Positions 18,087 through 27,191 of a stretch of 64,000 bases of DNA are shown here, one piece after another. Source of the DNA: Melioribacteraceae bacterium (lineage in GTDB: Bacteria > Bacteroidota > Ignavibacteria > Ignavibacteriales > Melioribacteraceae). The DNA is taken from NCBI GenBank assembly GCA_027030245.1, contig JALVFE010000025.1:156001-220000 (forward strand). Direction: 5' to 3'. The position numbers and the translations under genes were made by a program. Numbering within the stretch: the stretch's first letter is position 1; each line of letters starts with the position of its first letter. The notes beneath the pieces were generated by a model. It saw only the letters and a program-made list of their open reading frames with translations, had not been told where the DNA came from and searched no databases.

Positions 18087-19277
18087 ATGGATACAAACAA
18101 ACAAATTTTAGAACTTGCAAAAAAATATGAAAATTATACTGCCGAAAATCTCTCAAAACTGATTCGCCATAAATCTTTAAGCAAAGAAGAAAAAGGCGCT
18201 GCCGATGAATTAAAGCGTCAAATGGAAGAAGCCGGATTTGACGAAGTTAGAATCGATAAACTTGGTAACGTTATCGGACGGATTGGCAACGGCAGTAAGA
18301 TTATTGCTATCGACGGACACATCGATGTTGTGGATTTAGGCAATTTGGATAACTGGGAATTCGATCCGCTCGGAGGAGAAATTAAAGACGGATACGTTCA
18401 CGGCAGAGGAAGCGTCGATCAGAAAGGCGGACCTGTTGCCGCCGTTACAGCAGGAAAAATTTTAAAAGAGATCGGATTCTCCGAAGACATAACTTTGCTT
18501 GTTACCGGAACCGTTATGGAAGAAGACTGCGACGGACTTTGCTGGAAATATTTGGTGGAAGAAGAAAAAATTAAACCTGATGCGGTTATAATCACAGAAC
18601 CTACAAACCTTAATATTTATCGGGGTCACCGGGGACGCATGGAAATAGAAGTAGAATTTTTTGGCGTTTCCGCTCACGGTTCGGCGCCGGAACGCGGACA
18701 AAATGCAATTTACATGGCTTCCAAAGCGGCGCTTGAAATAGAAAAACTACATGAACATTTGGCTTATGATGAATTTCTCGGTAAAGGCTCGGTTACCGTT
18801 ACGGAATTTGTATCGCAAAGTCCTTCACTCTGTGCGGTTTCGGATTATGCAAAAATACATCTCGACAGAAGACTTACTTGGGGAGAAAACAAAGAACTTG
18901 CTATTGACCAAATCCGGGAAATAGTTAAAGATATGAACGCAACTGTTAAACTTCTCCAATATGAAGAAACGGCTTACACCGGGTTCAAGTACGGAATGGA
19001 AAAATATTATCCGACATGGAAACTAGAGGAAGATCATCCTTTGGTTCGCAAGGGGGTTGAAGCTTATAAAATGTTGTTCGAAAGGGATCCTAAAGTGGAT
19101 AAATGGACTTTCTCTACAAACGGTGTTACGATTAACGGATATTACGGGATTCCCGCAATCGGATTTGGTCCGGGTAACGAAGTGCTTGCACACGCACCGA
19201 ACGAAAAAGTTCCCGTTGAACATTTGGTGAAAGCCTCGGCATTTTACGCAATGTTTGTAAAAAACTTTAACGGTTAA
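18087..19277 (+). CDS. ygeY: YgeY-family M20 metallohydrolase
   Basis: An M20/ArgE-DapE-like cytoplasmic binuclear zinc hydrolase (396 residues) of the family annotated as YgeY, selenium-metabolism-linked hydrolase. The metal and catalytic motifs are IDGHIDVVD, VHGRGSVDQKGG (Asp ligand), TGTVMEEDCDG (catalytic Glu and Glu ligand), TEPTN and the late GFGPGNEVLAHAPNE (His ligand). The dimerisation-domain GHRGRMEIEVEFFG region is normal. The ATG follows a GGAG Shine-Dalgarno at 18078-18081. It stands directly downstream of a strong terminator and so must have its own promoter or rely on readthrough. It probably hydrolyses an amide or carbamoylated intermediate made by the neighbouring enzymes. 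Confidence 0.92.
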   Translation: MDTNKQILELAKKYENYTAENLSKLIRHKSLSKEEKGAADELKRQMEEAGFDEVRIDKLGNVIGRIGNGSKIIAIDGHIDVVDLGNLDNWEFDPLGGEIKDGYVHGRGSVDQKGGPVAAVTAGKILKEIGFSEDITLLVTGTVMEEDCDGLCWKYLVEEEKIKPDAVIITEPTNLNIYRGHRGRMEIEVEFFGVSAHGSAPERGQNAIYMASKAALEIEKLHEHLAYDEFLGKGSVTVTEFVSQSPSLCAVSDYAKIHLDRRLTWGENKELAIDQIREIVKDMNATVKLLQYEETAYTGFKYGMEKYYPTWKLEEDHPLVRKGVEAYKMLFERDPKVDKWTFSTNGVTINGYYGIPAIGFGPGNEVLAHAPNEKVPVEHLVKASAFYAMFVKNFNG

Positions 19278-19364
19278 GATAATGCAACCTTAAACGAACC
19301 GGAAACAGAAGCTTTAATAATAGTTTACCCTTATCCGGCAAAAACAAAAAAGGAGAAATAAATA

Positions 19365-20375
19365 ATGGTAACACAACTGAAAGGAAAACATTTTTTAACC
19401 ACGGACGATTGGACAAAACAAGAACTCGATACTGTTTTCGAAACCGCATTTGATTTAAAAAGAAAATTCGCATTGGAAGAACCAACATTATATTTGCCGC
19501 ATAAAACATTGTTTATGTTATTTTTCGAACAATCTACCCGGACACGAAATTCCATGGAAGCAGGAATGACACAACTCGGCGGGCACGCACACGATTTAAC
19601 TCCGGATAAAATGCAGCTCTCGCATGGCGAATCGGCAAAAGACACCGCAATCATTTTATCGCGTATGGGCCATGGAATTGCCTCGCGCAATTGTTTTTAC
19701 GGAATCGGGAAAGATTACTTGGCGGAAATGGCTGAACATTCTTCGCGTCCCGTAATGTCACTGCAAGACGATGTTTATCATCCATTCCAAGGGCTGGCGG
19801 ATTTGATGACAATTTTCGAATACTTCGGGAAAAATCCAAAAGGACTAAAAGTTACAATCAGTTGGGCATACGCCGATACCCATGCGAAACCCCTTTCCGT
19901 TCCGCAAACACAAATTCTGCTCTTTCCCCGTTACGGTATTGATGTTACGGTTGCTCATCCGAAAGAATTTCCTTTGAGCAAAAACATAATCGAAAAAGCC
20001 GAACTGAACGCAGAGCTGGGTGGCGGCTCGTTAAAATTTACAAACGATATGGACGAAGCTTTCGAAGGTGCACACGTCGTTATCCCGAAAAACTGGGGCG
20101 GTTTCGGTTATTACGGCGTTCAGGAATATCTTGATAACGAAGAAGAAATTTCCAAACAAATGAAATCCGACTTGGAAAAATATCATGATTGGATATGCGA
20201 CGACAGAAGGATAAAACTTGCCGATAAACATGTAAAATTAATGCATGCTTTGCCTGCCGACAGAAATCACGAAGTAACCGATGATGTTATAGACAATCCC
20301 GATATTTCAATAGTTTACGACGAAGCGGAAAACAGACTTCACACGGCAAAAGCAATAATGGCGCTTACTATGTAA
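19365..20375 (+). CDS. ygeW: Knotted carbamoyltransferase YgeW
   Basis: A member of the aspartate/ornithine carbamoyltransferase superfamily. The carbamoyl-phosphate site STRTRNS is at residues 57-63, the QLSHGESAKDTA loop follows, and HALPADRNHEV (the HCLP equivalent) is near 290. QDDVYHPFQGLADLMT is the family's HPxQxLAD motif. The 336 residues are somewhat shorter than E. coli YgeW. Its natural acceptor is not established. With carbamate kinase, such enzymes can harvest ATP from a carbamoylated catabolite, but no kinase gene is in the window. AGGAG lies eight bases before the ATG. A strong terminator follows and closes the cluster. Confidence 0.93.
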   Translation: MVTQLKGKHFLTTDDWTKQELDTVFETAFDLKRKFALEEPTLYLPHKTLFMLFFEQSTRTRNSMEAGMTQLGGHAHDLTPDKMQLSHGESAKDTAIILSRMGHGIASRNCFYGIGKDYLAEMAEHSSRPVMSLQDDVYHPFQGLADLMTIFEYFGKNPKGLKVTISWAYADTHAKPLSVPQTQILLFPRYGIDVTVAHPKEFPLSKNIIEKAELNAELGGGSLKFTNDMDEAFEGAHVVIPKNWGGFGYYGVQEYLDNEEEISKQMKSDLEKYHDWICDDRRIKLADKHVKLMHALPADRNHEVTDDVIDNPDISIVYDEAENRLHTAKAIMALTM

Positions 20376-20380
20376 ATCAA

Positions 20381-20408
20381 AAGGGGCTTTTTCAAGCCCC
20401 TTCTTTTT
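20381..20408 (+). terminator. Intrinsic terminator after ygeW
   Basis: Perfect 8-base stem AAGGGGCT (20381-20388) / AGCCCCTT (20395-20402), six-base loop, then CTTTTTT. It separates the catabolic cluster from the convergent aldehyde dehydrogenase gene. Confidence 0.92.
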
Positions 20409-20425
20409 TATTATAATTAAATTTA

Positions 20426-22021
20426 TTAGAGTTTAAATTCTCTTATTATTTTTTCCACTTCTTCGGGAGTTATATTACTGCCCAGCGTTTTATTCCCATT
20501 ACCCCCGCCGGTTTTTCCCGAAGTTTGACTTGAAACTGAAAGAGTCGGATTTCCCGCACGCGCTCTTAACCGCTCCTCAATCATCTCGGTGAAATTTCCG
20601 GTGTGAGCGTAGTCGGTCGCACCGATTGCCACGCCGTCGAACGAGTTAACGCTTTCCCCTTTATTCAACAGATGAGTTTCGAATGCCAGTGTTTTAATAT
20701 TCAACAAGTGTTTTGCCGTAACATTTTCGGAAATTATCGAACCGCCCCAAGTTCCCACACCGAGAGTTAGAGAAGGATCCAAATCCGTAGTATAACCTAC
20801 GGCTCCAAGCGAAGCGGGTGAATTTACAATAATTCTGAACGCCGGTTTTTCCATGGCGAATTTCATTATAATTTCTTTATCGTTGGAATGAATTACCATA
20901 GTGTGACCGATTCCGCCGAAATTCAATAATTCGATACATCTGTGACACCCTTCGAGCCAACCGTCAACAACGTAGAAAGCAAGCGTTGGTGAAAGTTTTT
21001 CCATCGAAAACGGTTCGTCCTTCCCCACTTTATTGCATTCGGCAAGCAATACCGTTGTATCCGGCGGCACCTCGAACCCGGCATATTGAGCAATAAACGT
21101 AGCAGGTTTGCCAACGATATCCGGATTAATTCTCCCGCCTTTTTGAATTGCACGCTCTAATTTTAATTTTTCTTCCGGAGATACAAAATAACCTCCGTTC
21201 TTTCTTACTTCTTCCTTTACCTTCTCTAAAAGCGGTCTGTCAACTATCATCGATTGTTCTGAAGAACAAAGCGTACCGTTATCGAATGTGGTTCCTGTAA
21301 TGATATCGGCAACAGCTTTTTTGTAATCCGCCGTTCTTTCTATAAATGCCGGTACATTTCCCGAACCGACTCCGTAAGCCGGCGTTCCCGTACTGTAAGC
21401 GGCTTTAACCATCGGAGTACTGCCGGTCGCCAAAATAACCGCAACATCTTTATGCTTCATTAATTCGTGCGTTCCTTCCAAGGTTGGTAACGACATGCAT
21501 TGAATCAATCCTTTAGGTGCTCCGGCTTTTTCAGCAGCATCCGACATTACTTTCATTGCTTCCATCGTGCAATTTACCGCTTTGGGATGCGGACTTGCAA
21601 CAATAGCATTCCTTCCTTTCAAAGAGATTATTGCTTTGAACATTGCGGTAGATGTAGGATTGGTTGACGGAATTAAAGCCGCAACTACACCCATCGGTTC
21701 TGCAATTCTTATTACTTTCCCGCCTTTTTCCACATCAATTACGCCGACGGTTTTCAAATCCTTAATGGAATCATAAACCCATTTTGTACCGAATTGATTT
21801 TTAATTACTTTATCTTCCCATTTGCCGAACCCCGTTTCCTCATGCGCCATCTTTGCAAGTCTCTCCGATTCCCTGTACCCCGCTTCGGCCATTGCTTTAA
21901 CAATTTCGTCTACTTGTTTTTGGTTGTAATGTTTGAATTCCAGTTGGGCTTCTTTTGCGGTTCTTACCAAATCCCGCATCTCTTGTATCGAGCGGATATC
22001 CTTATCAATATTCATCTTCAC
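20426..22021 (-). CDS. CoA-acylating aldehyde dehydrogenase with a microcompartment encapsulation tail
   Basis: An EutE/PduP-like enzyme that oxidises an aldehyde to acyl-CoA. Catalytic Cys252 is in GTLCSSEQ, and the nucleotide region contains PSTNPTSTAMFKA and ILATGS. The catalytic domain ends near residue 475. It is followed by a short block TEMIEERLRARAGNP (20546-20590), a Ser/Gly/Asn-rich flexible linker, and a terminal amphipathic helix ITPEEVEKIIREFKL (20429-20473). The linker-helix layout is that of an encapsulation peptide, and both blocks recur in the class II aldolase at 29156-30028. The gene is monocistronic. Propanal or lactaldehyde-derived aldehyde is a likely substrate, by analogy with fucose/rhamnose microcompartments. 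Confidence 0.92.
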   Translation of the reverse strand: MKMNIDKDIRSIQEMRDLVRTAKEAQLEFKHYNQKQVDEIVKAMAEAGYRESERLAKMAHEETGFGKWEDKVIKNQFGTKWVYDSIKDLKTVGVIDVEKGGKVIRIAEPMGVVAALIPSTNPTSTAMFKAIISLKGRNAIVASPHPKAVNCTMEAMKVMSDAAEKAGAPKGLIQCMSLPTLEGTHELMKHKDVAVILATGSTPMVKAAYSTGTPAYGVGSGNVPAFIERTADYKKAVADIITGTTFDNGTLCSSEQSMIVDRPLLEKVKEEVRKNGGYFVSPEEKLKLERAIQKGGRINPDIVGKPATFIAQYAGFEVPPDTTVLLAECNKVGKDEPFSMEKLSPTLAFYVVDGWLEGCHRCIELLNFGGIGHTMVIHSNDKEIIMKFAMEKPAFRIIVNSPASLGAVGYTTDLDPSLTLGVGTWGGSIISENVTAKHLLNIKTLAFETHLLNKGESVNSFDGVAIGATDYAHTGNFTEMIEERLRARAGNPTLSVSSQTSGKTGGGNGNKTLGSNITPEEVEKIIREFKL

Positions 22022-22118
22022 CTCTTAAAATTTATTTCCAATATAAAAATAGCAAACAAAAACCGCAACCATAACAAATAACAAGATGTTTAATTTTCAA
22101 CTGAGAATAAAATACATA

Positions 22119-22149
22119 TTGAAATCCGGCTCCAAACAATATAACTTTG
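22119..22149 (+). promoter_or_regulatory. Candidate promoter of the K+ channel gene (TTG-N20-TAACTTTG)
   Basis: TTG at 22119-22121, 20 bases, then TAACTTTG at 22142-22149, a good Bacteroidota-type match. It lies 21 bases before the ATG at 22170 and inside the longer reading frame that begins at 22086, which favours the downstream start. Confidence 0.45.
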
Positions 22150-22169
22150 CAATAAAAATAACCGCCGAT

Positions 22170-23171
22170 ATGTCAAATTCACAAAGTTCGCTAAGGTATC
22201 TAAAACTGGGTCTTACGTCTATCCTTGCTGTAATCTTGTTCGGGACAGTTGGATATACCGTTGTTGAAGGATGGAATTTGTTCGATTCATTTTACATGAC
22301 CATAATTACAATTTCAACAACCGGTTTCAGAGAATTAAGACCGCTTACTTTACCCGGCAGAATTCTTACAATCTTTTTAATTATCACAGGTGTATTGGCA
22401 ATCGCATACACTGGCGGTAGAGCGGTTCAATTAATTTTGGAAACGCATTTTTTCAGGAGGCGCAAAATGAATAAACGAATAGATGAGCTGAACGGTCATT
22501 ATATTATTTGCGGATTCGGCCGTATGGGAAAAGTAATTTGTGAAGATTTGGCTCATAATAAAATTCCCTTTGTCGTAATCGAAAATAACCCGAAAAAAAT
22601 CGAGGAATTAATTCAATTGGGTTACTTGTTCATAGAAGGCGATGCTACTCATGACAATATGCTTTTAAAAGCCGGCGTAAAAAGAGCTAAAGGACTCGTT
22701 GCGGTAATTTCCACCGATGCTCAAAACGTCTTCACAGTGCTTTCGGCAAAAGGAATCAACCCGGAAATATTTGTAGTTGCAAGAGCTATTGAAGAAGAAA
22801 CAGAATCGAAATTGAGAAGAGCCGGTGCGGATAGAGTGGTTAAACCTATTGAACTTGGCGGAAGCAGAATGGTGCATTTGTTATTAAAACCCGGAGTAAT
22901 AGATTTTATAGACGGCGTTGCCAGAAGTCGCGAAGTTGAAATAAGCCTTGAAGAAGTAAGCATTCCACACAATTCAAAACTTGTTAACAAAAAATTAAAA
23001 GACTCCCCACTTCGAAAAGATTGGAACATTATTATTGTCGCAATAATTAAACACGACGGGAGATTGATTTATAATCCCAATGCCGATATGATAATCGAAG
23101 AAAACGATAAACTCATAGCTATAGGTCCGACAGACAGCCTTGCGAAATTAACCGAATCTTGTAAAGCTTAA
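22170..23171 (+). CDS. Two-TM potassium channel with RCK (TrkA-N/TrkA-C) domain
   Basis: An inner-membrane MthK-like ion channel. Two membrane helices flank a pore loop (residues about 12-90), followed by an NAD-binding RCK Rossmann domain (YIICGFGRMGKVICEDL, then FIEGDATHD) and a TrkA-C domain (about 245-330). The selectivity-filter region reads ISTTGFRELRPL where canonical channels have TVGYGD, so ion selectivity is not assured. The start at 22170 is chosen because the pore module begins within ten residues of it and a promoter match lies between it and the alternative ATG at 22086. It is divergent from the aldehyde dehydrogenase gene. Confidence 0.88.
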   Translation: MSNSQSSLRYLKLGLTSILAVILFGTVGYTVVEGWNLFDSFYMTIITISTTGFRELRPLTLPGRILTIFLIITGVLAIAYTGGRAVQLILETHFFRRRKMNKRIDELNGHYIICGFGRMGKVICEDLAHNKIPFVVIENNPKKIEELIQLGYLFIEGDATHDNMLLKAGVKRAKGLVAVISTDAQNVFTVLSAKGINPEIFVVARAIEEETESKLRRAGADRVVKPIELGGSRMVHLLLKPGVIDFIDGVARSREVEISLEEVSIPHNSKLVNKKLKDSPLRKDWNIIIVAIIKHDGRLIYNPNADMIIEENDKLIAIGPTDSLAKLTESCKA

Positions 23172-23203
23172 TTTTACTAAAAAATCCGGGGAGAAAAATT
23201 CAC

Positions 23204-23232
23204 AATCCCCAATAAAATTAAGGGGATTTTTA
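23204..23232 (+). terminator. Terminator between the K+ channel gene and rmuC
   Basis: Stem AATCCCC (23204-23210) / GGGGATT (23222-23228) with an A/T loop, then TTTA. It serves the plus-strand channel gene and lies at the end of convergent rmuC. Confidence 0.75.
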
Positions 23233-24546
23233 TTCCAGCAAATCCAAATGATTCCCCGTAGGAGGCAATTCTTCCACGTTTCGTAATTTCCTTTCGATAG
23301 TTCTGGATTTCCTTGCGGCGTCTCCCAGCGTATTACTCGCTTGATCGATTTTCTGTTTTGTCTTTTCCAGAATATCTCCGAATTTTCGGAATTCGTTTTT
23401 CACCACGCCGAGTAATTCCCAAACTTCACTTGAGCGTTTCTCGATTGCCAAAGTTTTAAATCCCATTTGCAAACTGTTAAGCAATGCGGCAAGGTTTGTG
23501 GGTCCTGTAATAATTACTCTGTTCTCCCTTTGAATCCGTTCGGCAAGCCCGGGTATTCGCAACACTTCGGCATAAAGACCTTCCACAGGTAAAAACATTA
23601 TGGCAAAGTCAGTTGTGTGCGGCGGATCCAAATATTTAGCCGATATGTTCGCTGCTTCGCTTCTGATTCTTTTTTCAATTTCCTTCGATGCTTTTTCCAC
23701 TTCAACGGGATCGGCAGCTTCTTGGGCGGAGATTAATCTTTGGTAATCTTCCATAGGGAATTTAGCATCTATCGGCAGCCAAACCACTTCGTTTTTGTCC
23801 CCCGTTCTGCCTGGTAACTTAATAGCAAATTCAACTATTTCGGAACTGCCTTTTTTGGTTTTAACGTTTTTGGCATATTGATTCGGAGCTAATATTTGTT
23901 CAATCAGATTACCTAACTGAACTTCACCCCAAGTGCCGCGGGTTTTTACGTTAGTTAAAACTTTTTTCAAATCACCCACGCCGCTTGCCAAAGTTTGCAT
24001 TTCACCCAAACCTTTATGCACCAATTCCAATCTTTCGCTTACTTGCTTAAACGATTCGCCTAATCTTTTTTCGAGAGTTTCATGTAATTTTTCGTCAACC
24101 GTCCGTCTCATTTCTTCCAGTTTCTTTTCGTTACTTTCCTGAATATCACTCAACCGGTCGGAGACTTGCTCTTTTAGTTTATCGAATTTTTCTTCGTTCG
24201 TTTTTGTAAGCTTCTCCATTCTTTCTTCAATTATGTCCAGTTGGTCTTTTTGTCTTTCGGCAATTTCTTTAATTCTTCCGGAAAGTTGATCGCCCAATAA
24301 CTTAAATGAATTGGCAATTTCTTCGCGGGTAAGTTTTGAATTCTTTAATATTTCTTCGCGGTTTTTTTGAAACTCGGACTCGATTACTTCATCCGTTTGT
24401 TTTTGATTTTCGTTAATCTTTTCCGATAGCTCTTCGAACAATCGCGAAGGATTGAATTCACTTAACTTTTTGTAAGTCAGAAAAATAAATACCGCAATAA
24501 TTATTAAAACTATTAAACTAATTATACTTAAAATTAAAAGTTCCAT
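23230..24546 (-). CDS. rmuC: DNA recombination protein RmuC
   Basis: A membrane-anchored nuclease-like protein that limits recombination at inverted repeats. An N-terminal hydrophobic helix (residues 3-25) is followed by a long charged coiled coil (about 30-175) and the RmuC core. The core is recognised from GTWGEVQLGNLIEQILAP, DAKFPMEDYQRL, FLPVEGLYAEVLR and the VITGPTNLAALLNSLQMGF motif. The C-terminal helix contains KFGDILEKTKQKIDQA. The length of 438 residues is typical. It stands alone, with its 3' end against the channel-gene terminator. Confidence 0.96.
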   Translation of the reverse strand: MELLILSIISLIVLIIIAVFIFLTYKKLSEFNPSRLFEELSEKINENQKQTDEVIESEFQKNREEILKNSKLTREEIANSFKLLGDQLSGRIKEIAERQKDQLDIIEERMEKLTKTNEEKFDKLKEQVSDRLSDIQESNEKKLEEMRRTVDEKLHETLEKRLGESFKQVSERLELVHKGLGEMQTLASGVGDLKKVLTNVKTRGTWGEVQLGNLIEQILAPNQYAKNVKTKKGSSEIVEFAIKLPGRTGDKNEVVWLPIDAKFPMEDYQRLISAQEAADPVEVEKASKEIEKRIRSEAANISAKYLDPPHTTDFAIMFLPVEGLYAEVLRIPGLAERIQRENRVIITGPTNLAALLNSLQMGFKTLAIEKRSSEVWELLGVVKNEFRKFGDILEKTKQKIDQASNTLGDAARKSRTIERKLRNVEELPPTGNHLDLLE

Positions 24547-24703
24547 TTTTCCCGATTTTTTATCGAAATATAATCATTTCCCCAATAAAGTTAACGCTTA
24601 ATTATCACCGTTGTTTTGGTCTCTTGCTTTTCATTGCTTAAACTTCTACTTTTATTTTCGTGTGTTTTCACGGACTAAGTTAATAAACAATTATCGGTGG
24701 AAA

Positions 24704-27127
24704 ATGAATAAGTGGTTAAAAATTGTTATCGGAATTCTATCCGTAGTTCTGGTTTTAGTGATCTTCGTAATCGGACTTTCGTATTATTTTCTAAATCAGA
24801 CATTGCCCGAATATAGCGGAACCGTTAACGTAAACGGGATAAGCTCGGAAATTAAAATATTCAGGGATTCAAACGCCGTAGCATATATTGTTGCGGATAA
24901 TGATTTGAATGCATATTTCGCGCTCGGATATGTTCATGCTCAAGAAAGGCTATTCCAAATGGATATTACACGCCGGGCAGGCTTGGGCAGATTAAGTGAA
25001 GTTTTGGGAAGCAAGACCGTTATCTTCGATAAAATGTTCCGCACTTTGGGATTATACGAAACCGTGAAAAAATATTATCCCCAAATTCACAAAGAATCAC
25101 GTGATATGTTGGAAGCATACACAAAAGGGGTAAATGCTTACATAAAGGAAGCAAAAGGTAAATATCAAATTGAGTTTGATGTTCTGGAATACGACCCGGA
25201 ACCATGGGAACCGGAACACAGTCTGCTACTGGTTAAATTAATGGCTTGGGAGCTTAACATAAGTTGGTGGAGCGATTTGGCATTCACACATTTGGTGCAA
25301 AAGTTGGGAATCGAGAAAGCGCGCGAAGTTATGCCGTCTTACGATGAAAACGCTCCGACAATAATTCCCAAAGAAACTAAAAAGTTTGCGGAAATTCCGC
25401 TCGATTTAATTCACATTGACAGGGAATTCAGAAAATTTACCGGATTCGTGGGAACGCATATCGGTTCGAACAATTGGGTTGTTAACGGAAATTTATCGGA
25501 ATCCGGAAAAGTCCTTATCGCAAACGATCCGCATCTCGCATTTCAAGCGCCGGGCAAATGGGTTGTAACGGTTATAAGAAGCAAAAACTTGAACGTGGAA
25601 GGATTCACATTACCAGGAATTCCAGGAGTTGTTATCGGAAATAACGGTAATGTTTCGTGGGTGCTGACAAACGTAATGACAGATGATTGTGATTTTTACG
25701 TGGAAAAACTGGATTCGCTTAAACAGAATTATTTTTTCAAAGGCGAATGGAACCCGCTTACAATTACACAAGATACAATCAAAGTAAAAGATTCTTCCGA
25801 TGTTATTTTGGATATAAGAAAAACACACCGCGGACCGATTGTAAGCGATGTTCACGCTTATAAAAAACTTTTCCCCAATGAACAGCAAGGCAAAGCCAAT
25901 TTAAGCATAAGATGGACAGCTTACGAATTCAGCGACGAGATGTATGCAGTGTATTTGATCAACAGAAGCACCAATTGGGAAGAATTTAAGAAAGGCGTTA
26001 GTTTCTTCACCGTGCCGGGTCAGAATTTTGTTTACGGCGATAAAGACGGAAATATCGGGTACATCTGCGGAACGCGAATACCCAAGCGCAAATATTATAG
26101 TCCTACAATGGTTTTCGACGGGACAACCGACGAATACGATTGGCGCGGATTTGTACCTTACAGCGAAATGCCGAAATTATTTAATCCAAAACAAAATTTT
26201 ATTGCTTCCGCCAATAACAAAACAGTTAAAAATTTTAAATATAACGTATCAAACATTTGGGAACCGCCATCGAGGATCGAACGGATTACCGAATTATTAA
26301 CTTCCAAACCTAAATTTAACGTGGAAGATTTCAGAAAGTTTCAAACGGATTTTTATTCCCACTACGCAAAAAACATCACAAAATATATTTTGGGCGCATA
26401 TAAAAACATTGCCGTTACAAACGAGAAGGTTAAACTTGCACTGGAACTTTTTAGAAACTGGGACTTTGTTATGGATGCCAAAAGTCAAGTGCCGACTATT
26501 TATGCTGTTTTTTTGCAGCGTCTTATTCAAAACATCTACGAAGACGAAATGGGCAAAAATTTAATGAAGGAATACGTGTTTATAGCAAACGTCCCTTACC
26601 GAAACCTTCCGGTTTTGCTTGAAGAAAATAAATCTTCTTGGTTCGATAATATTTCCACACCGGAAATAGAAACGCGGGATGATATTATCAGGAAAAGTCT
26701 GGAAGATGCACTGGACGAATTGAGCAAAAAGTTAGGGAATGATATTACTTACTGGCAATGGGGAAAATTGCATAAAGTCATCTTCAAACATTTATTCGAT
26801 AAAGCTTCGCCCGTTATTGCTAAAATTGTTAATATCGGTCCGTACGAAATCGGCGGTGACGGAACCACAATATTCAACACGGAATATTCGTTTACAAAAC
26901 CTTATTTAAATAAGCTCGGTCCTTCCATGCGCTATATTTTCGATTTCGCAAAACCGGACGAATTTCATTTTATTCTTACAACCGGTCAATCGGGAAATTT
27001 TTACAGCAAACATTACAAAGATATGACGGAGAAATGGTTAACGGGCGAATTAATTAAGTTAAAAACCGATATGGAAACAATCACTTCATCCGGTTACGAT
27101 TTATTGAAACTGGAACCACAAAAATAA
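24704..27127 (+). CDS. Penicillin acylase family Ntn-hydrolase (S45)
   Basis: An N-terminal membrane anchor or signal (KWLKIVIGILSVVLVLVIFV) places the enzyme in the periplasm. The precursor is expected to self-cleave before the nucleophile Ser in HIGSNNWVVNG, giving alpha and beta chains. Other family hallmarks are YVHAQERLFQMDITRRAG, NDPHL after the nucleophile, and GIPGVVIGNNGNVSW. At 807 residues the length is normal. ATG at 24704 is preferred to an upstream frame start at 24611 that would add a non-signal-like extension. Substrates in this family include acyl-homoserine lactones and N-acyl amides; the one here is unknown. Confidence 0.92.
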   Translation: MNKWLKIVIGILSVVLVLVIFVIGLSYYFLNQTLPEYSGTVNVNGISSEIKIFRDSNAVAYIVADNDLNAYFALGYVHAQERLFQMDITRRAGLGRLSEVLGSKTVIFDKMFRTLGLYETVKKYYPQIHKESRDMLEAYTKGVNAYIKEAKGKYQIEFDVLEYDPEPWEPEHSLLLVKLMAWELNISWWSDLAFTHLVQKLGIEKAREVMPSYDENAPTIIPKETKKFAEIPLDLIHIDREFRKFTGFVGTHIGSNNWVVNGNLSESGKVLIANDPHLAFQAPGKWVVTVIRSKNLNVEGFTLPGIPGVVIGNNGNVSWVLTNVMTDDCDFYVEKLDSLKQNYFFKGEWNPLTITQDTIKVKDSSDVILDIRKTHRGPIVSDVHAYKKLFPNEQQGKANLSIRWTAYEFSDEMYAVYLINRSTNWEEFKKGVSFFTVPGQNFVYGDKDGNIGYICGTRIPKRKYYSPTMVFDGTTDEYDWRGFVPYSEMPKLFNPKQNFIASANNKTVKNFKYNVSNIWEPPSRIERITELLTSKPKFNVEDFRKFQTDFYSHYAKNITKYILGAYKNIAVTNEKVKLALELFRNWDFVMDAKSQVPTIYAVFLQRLIQNIYEDEMGKNLMKEYVFIANVPYRNLPVLLEENKSSWFDNISTPEIETRDDIIRKSLEDALDELSKKLGNDITYWQWGKLHKVIFKHLFDKASPVIAKIVNIGPYEIGGDGTTIFNTEYSFTKPYLNKLGPSMRYIFDFAKPDEFHFILTTGQSGNFYSKHYKDMTEKWLTGELIKLKTDMETITSSGYDLLKLEPQK

Positions 27128-27191
27128 AATGCTATAAAGGATGTTTAACTAAAATATGTTAAATTTATTAGTTCAAAATTAATTGGTAAAA

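Noticed and set aside
22086..22169. N-terminal extension of the K+ channel frame
   Set aside because: The extension is not channel-like and contains a good promoter match at 22142-22149; ATG 22170 fits the family start.
24611..24703. Upstream start for the penicillin acylase
   Set aside because: It would place about 30 aromatic residues before a normal signal-anchor; ATG 24704 follows a GGTGG ribosome-binding site.
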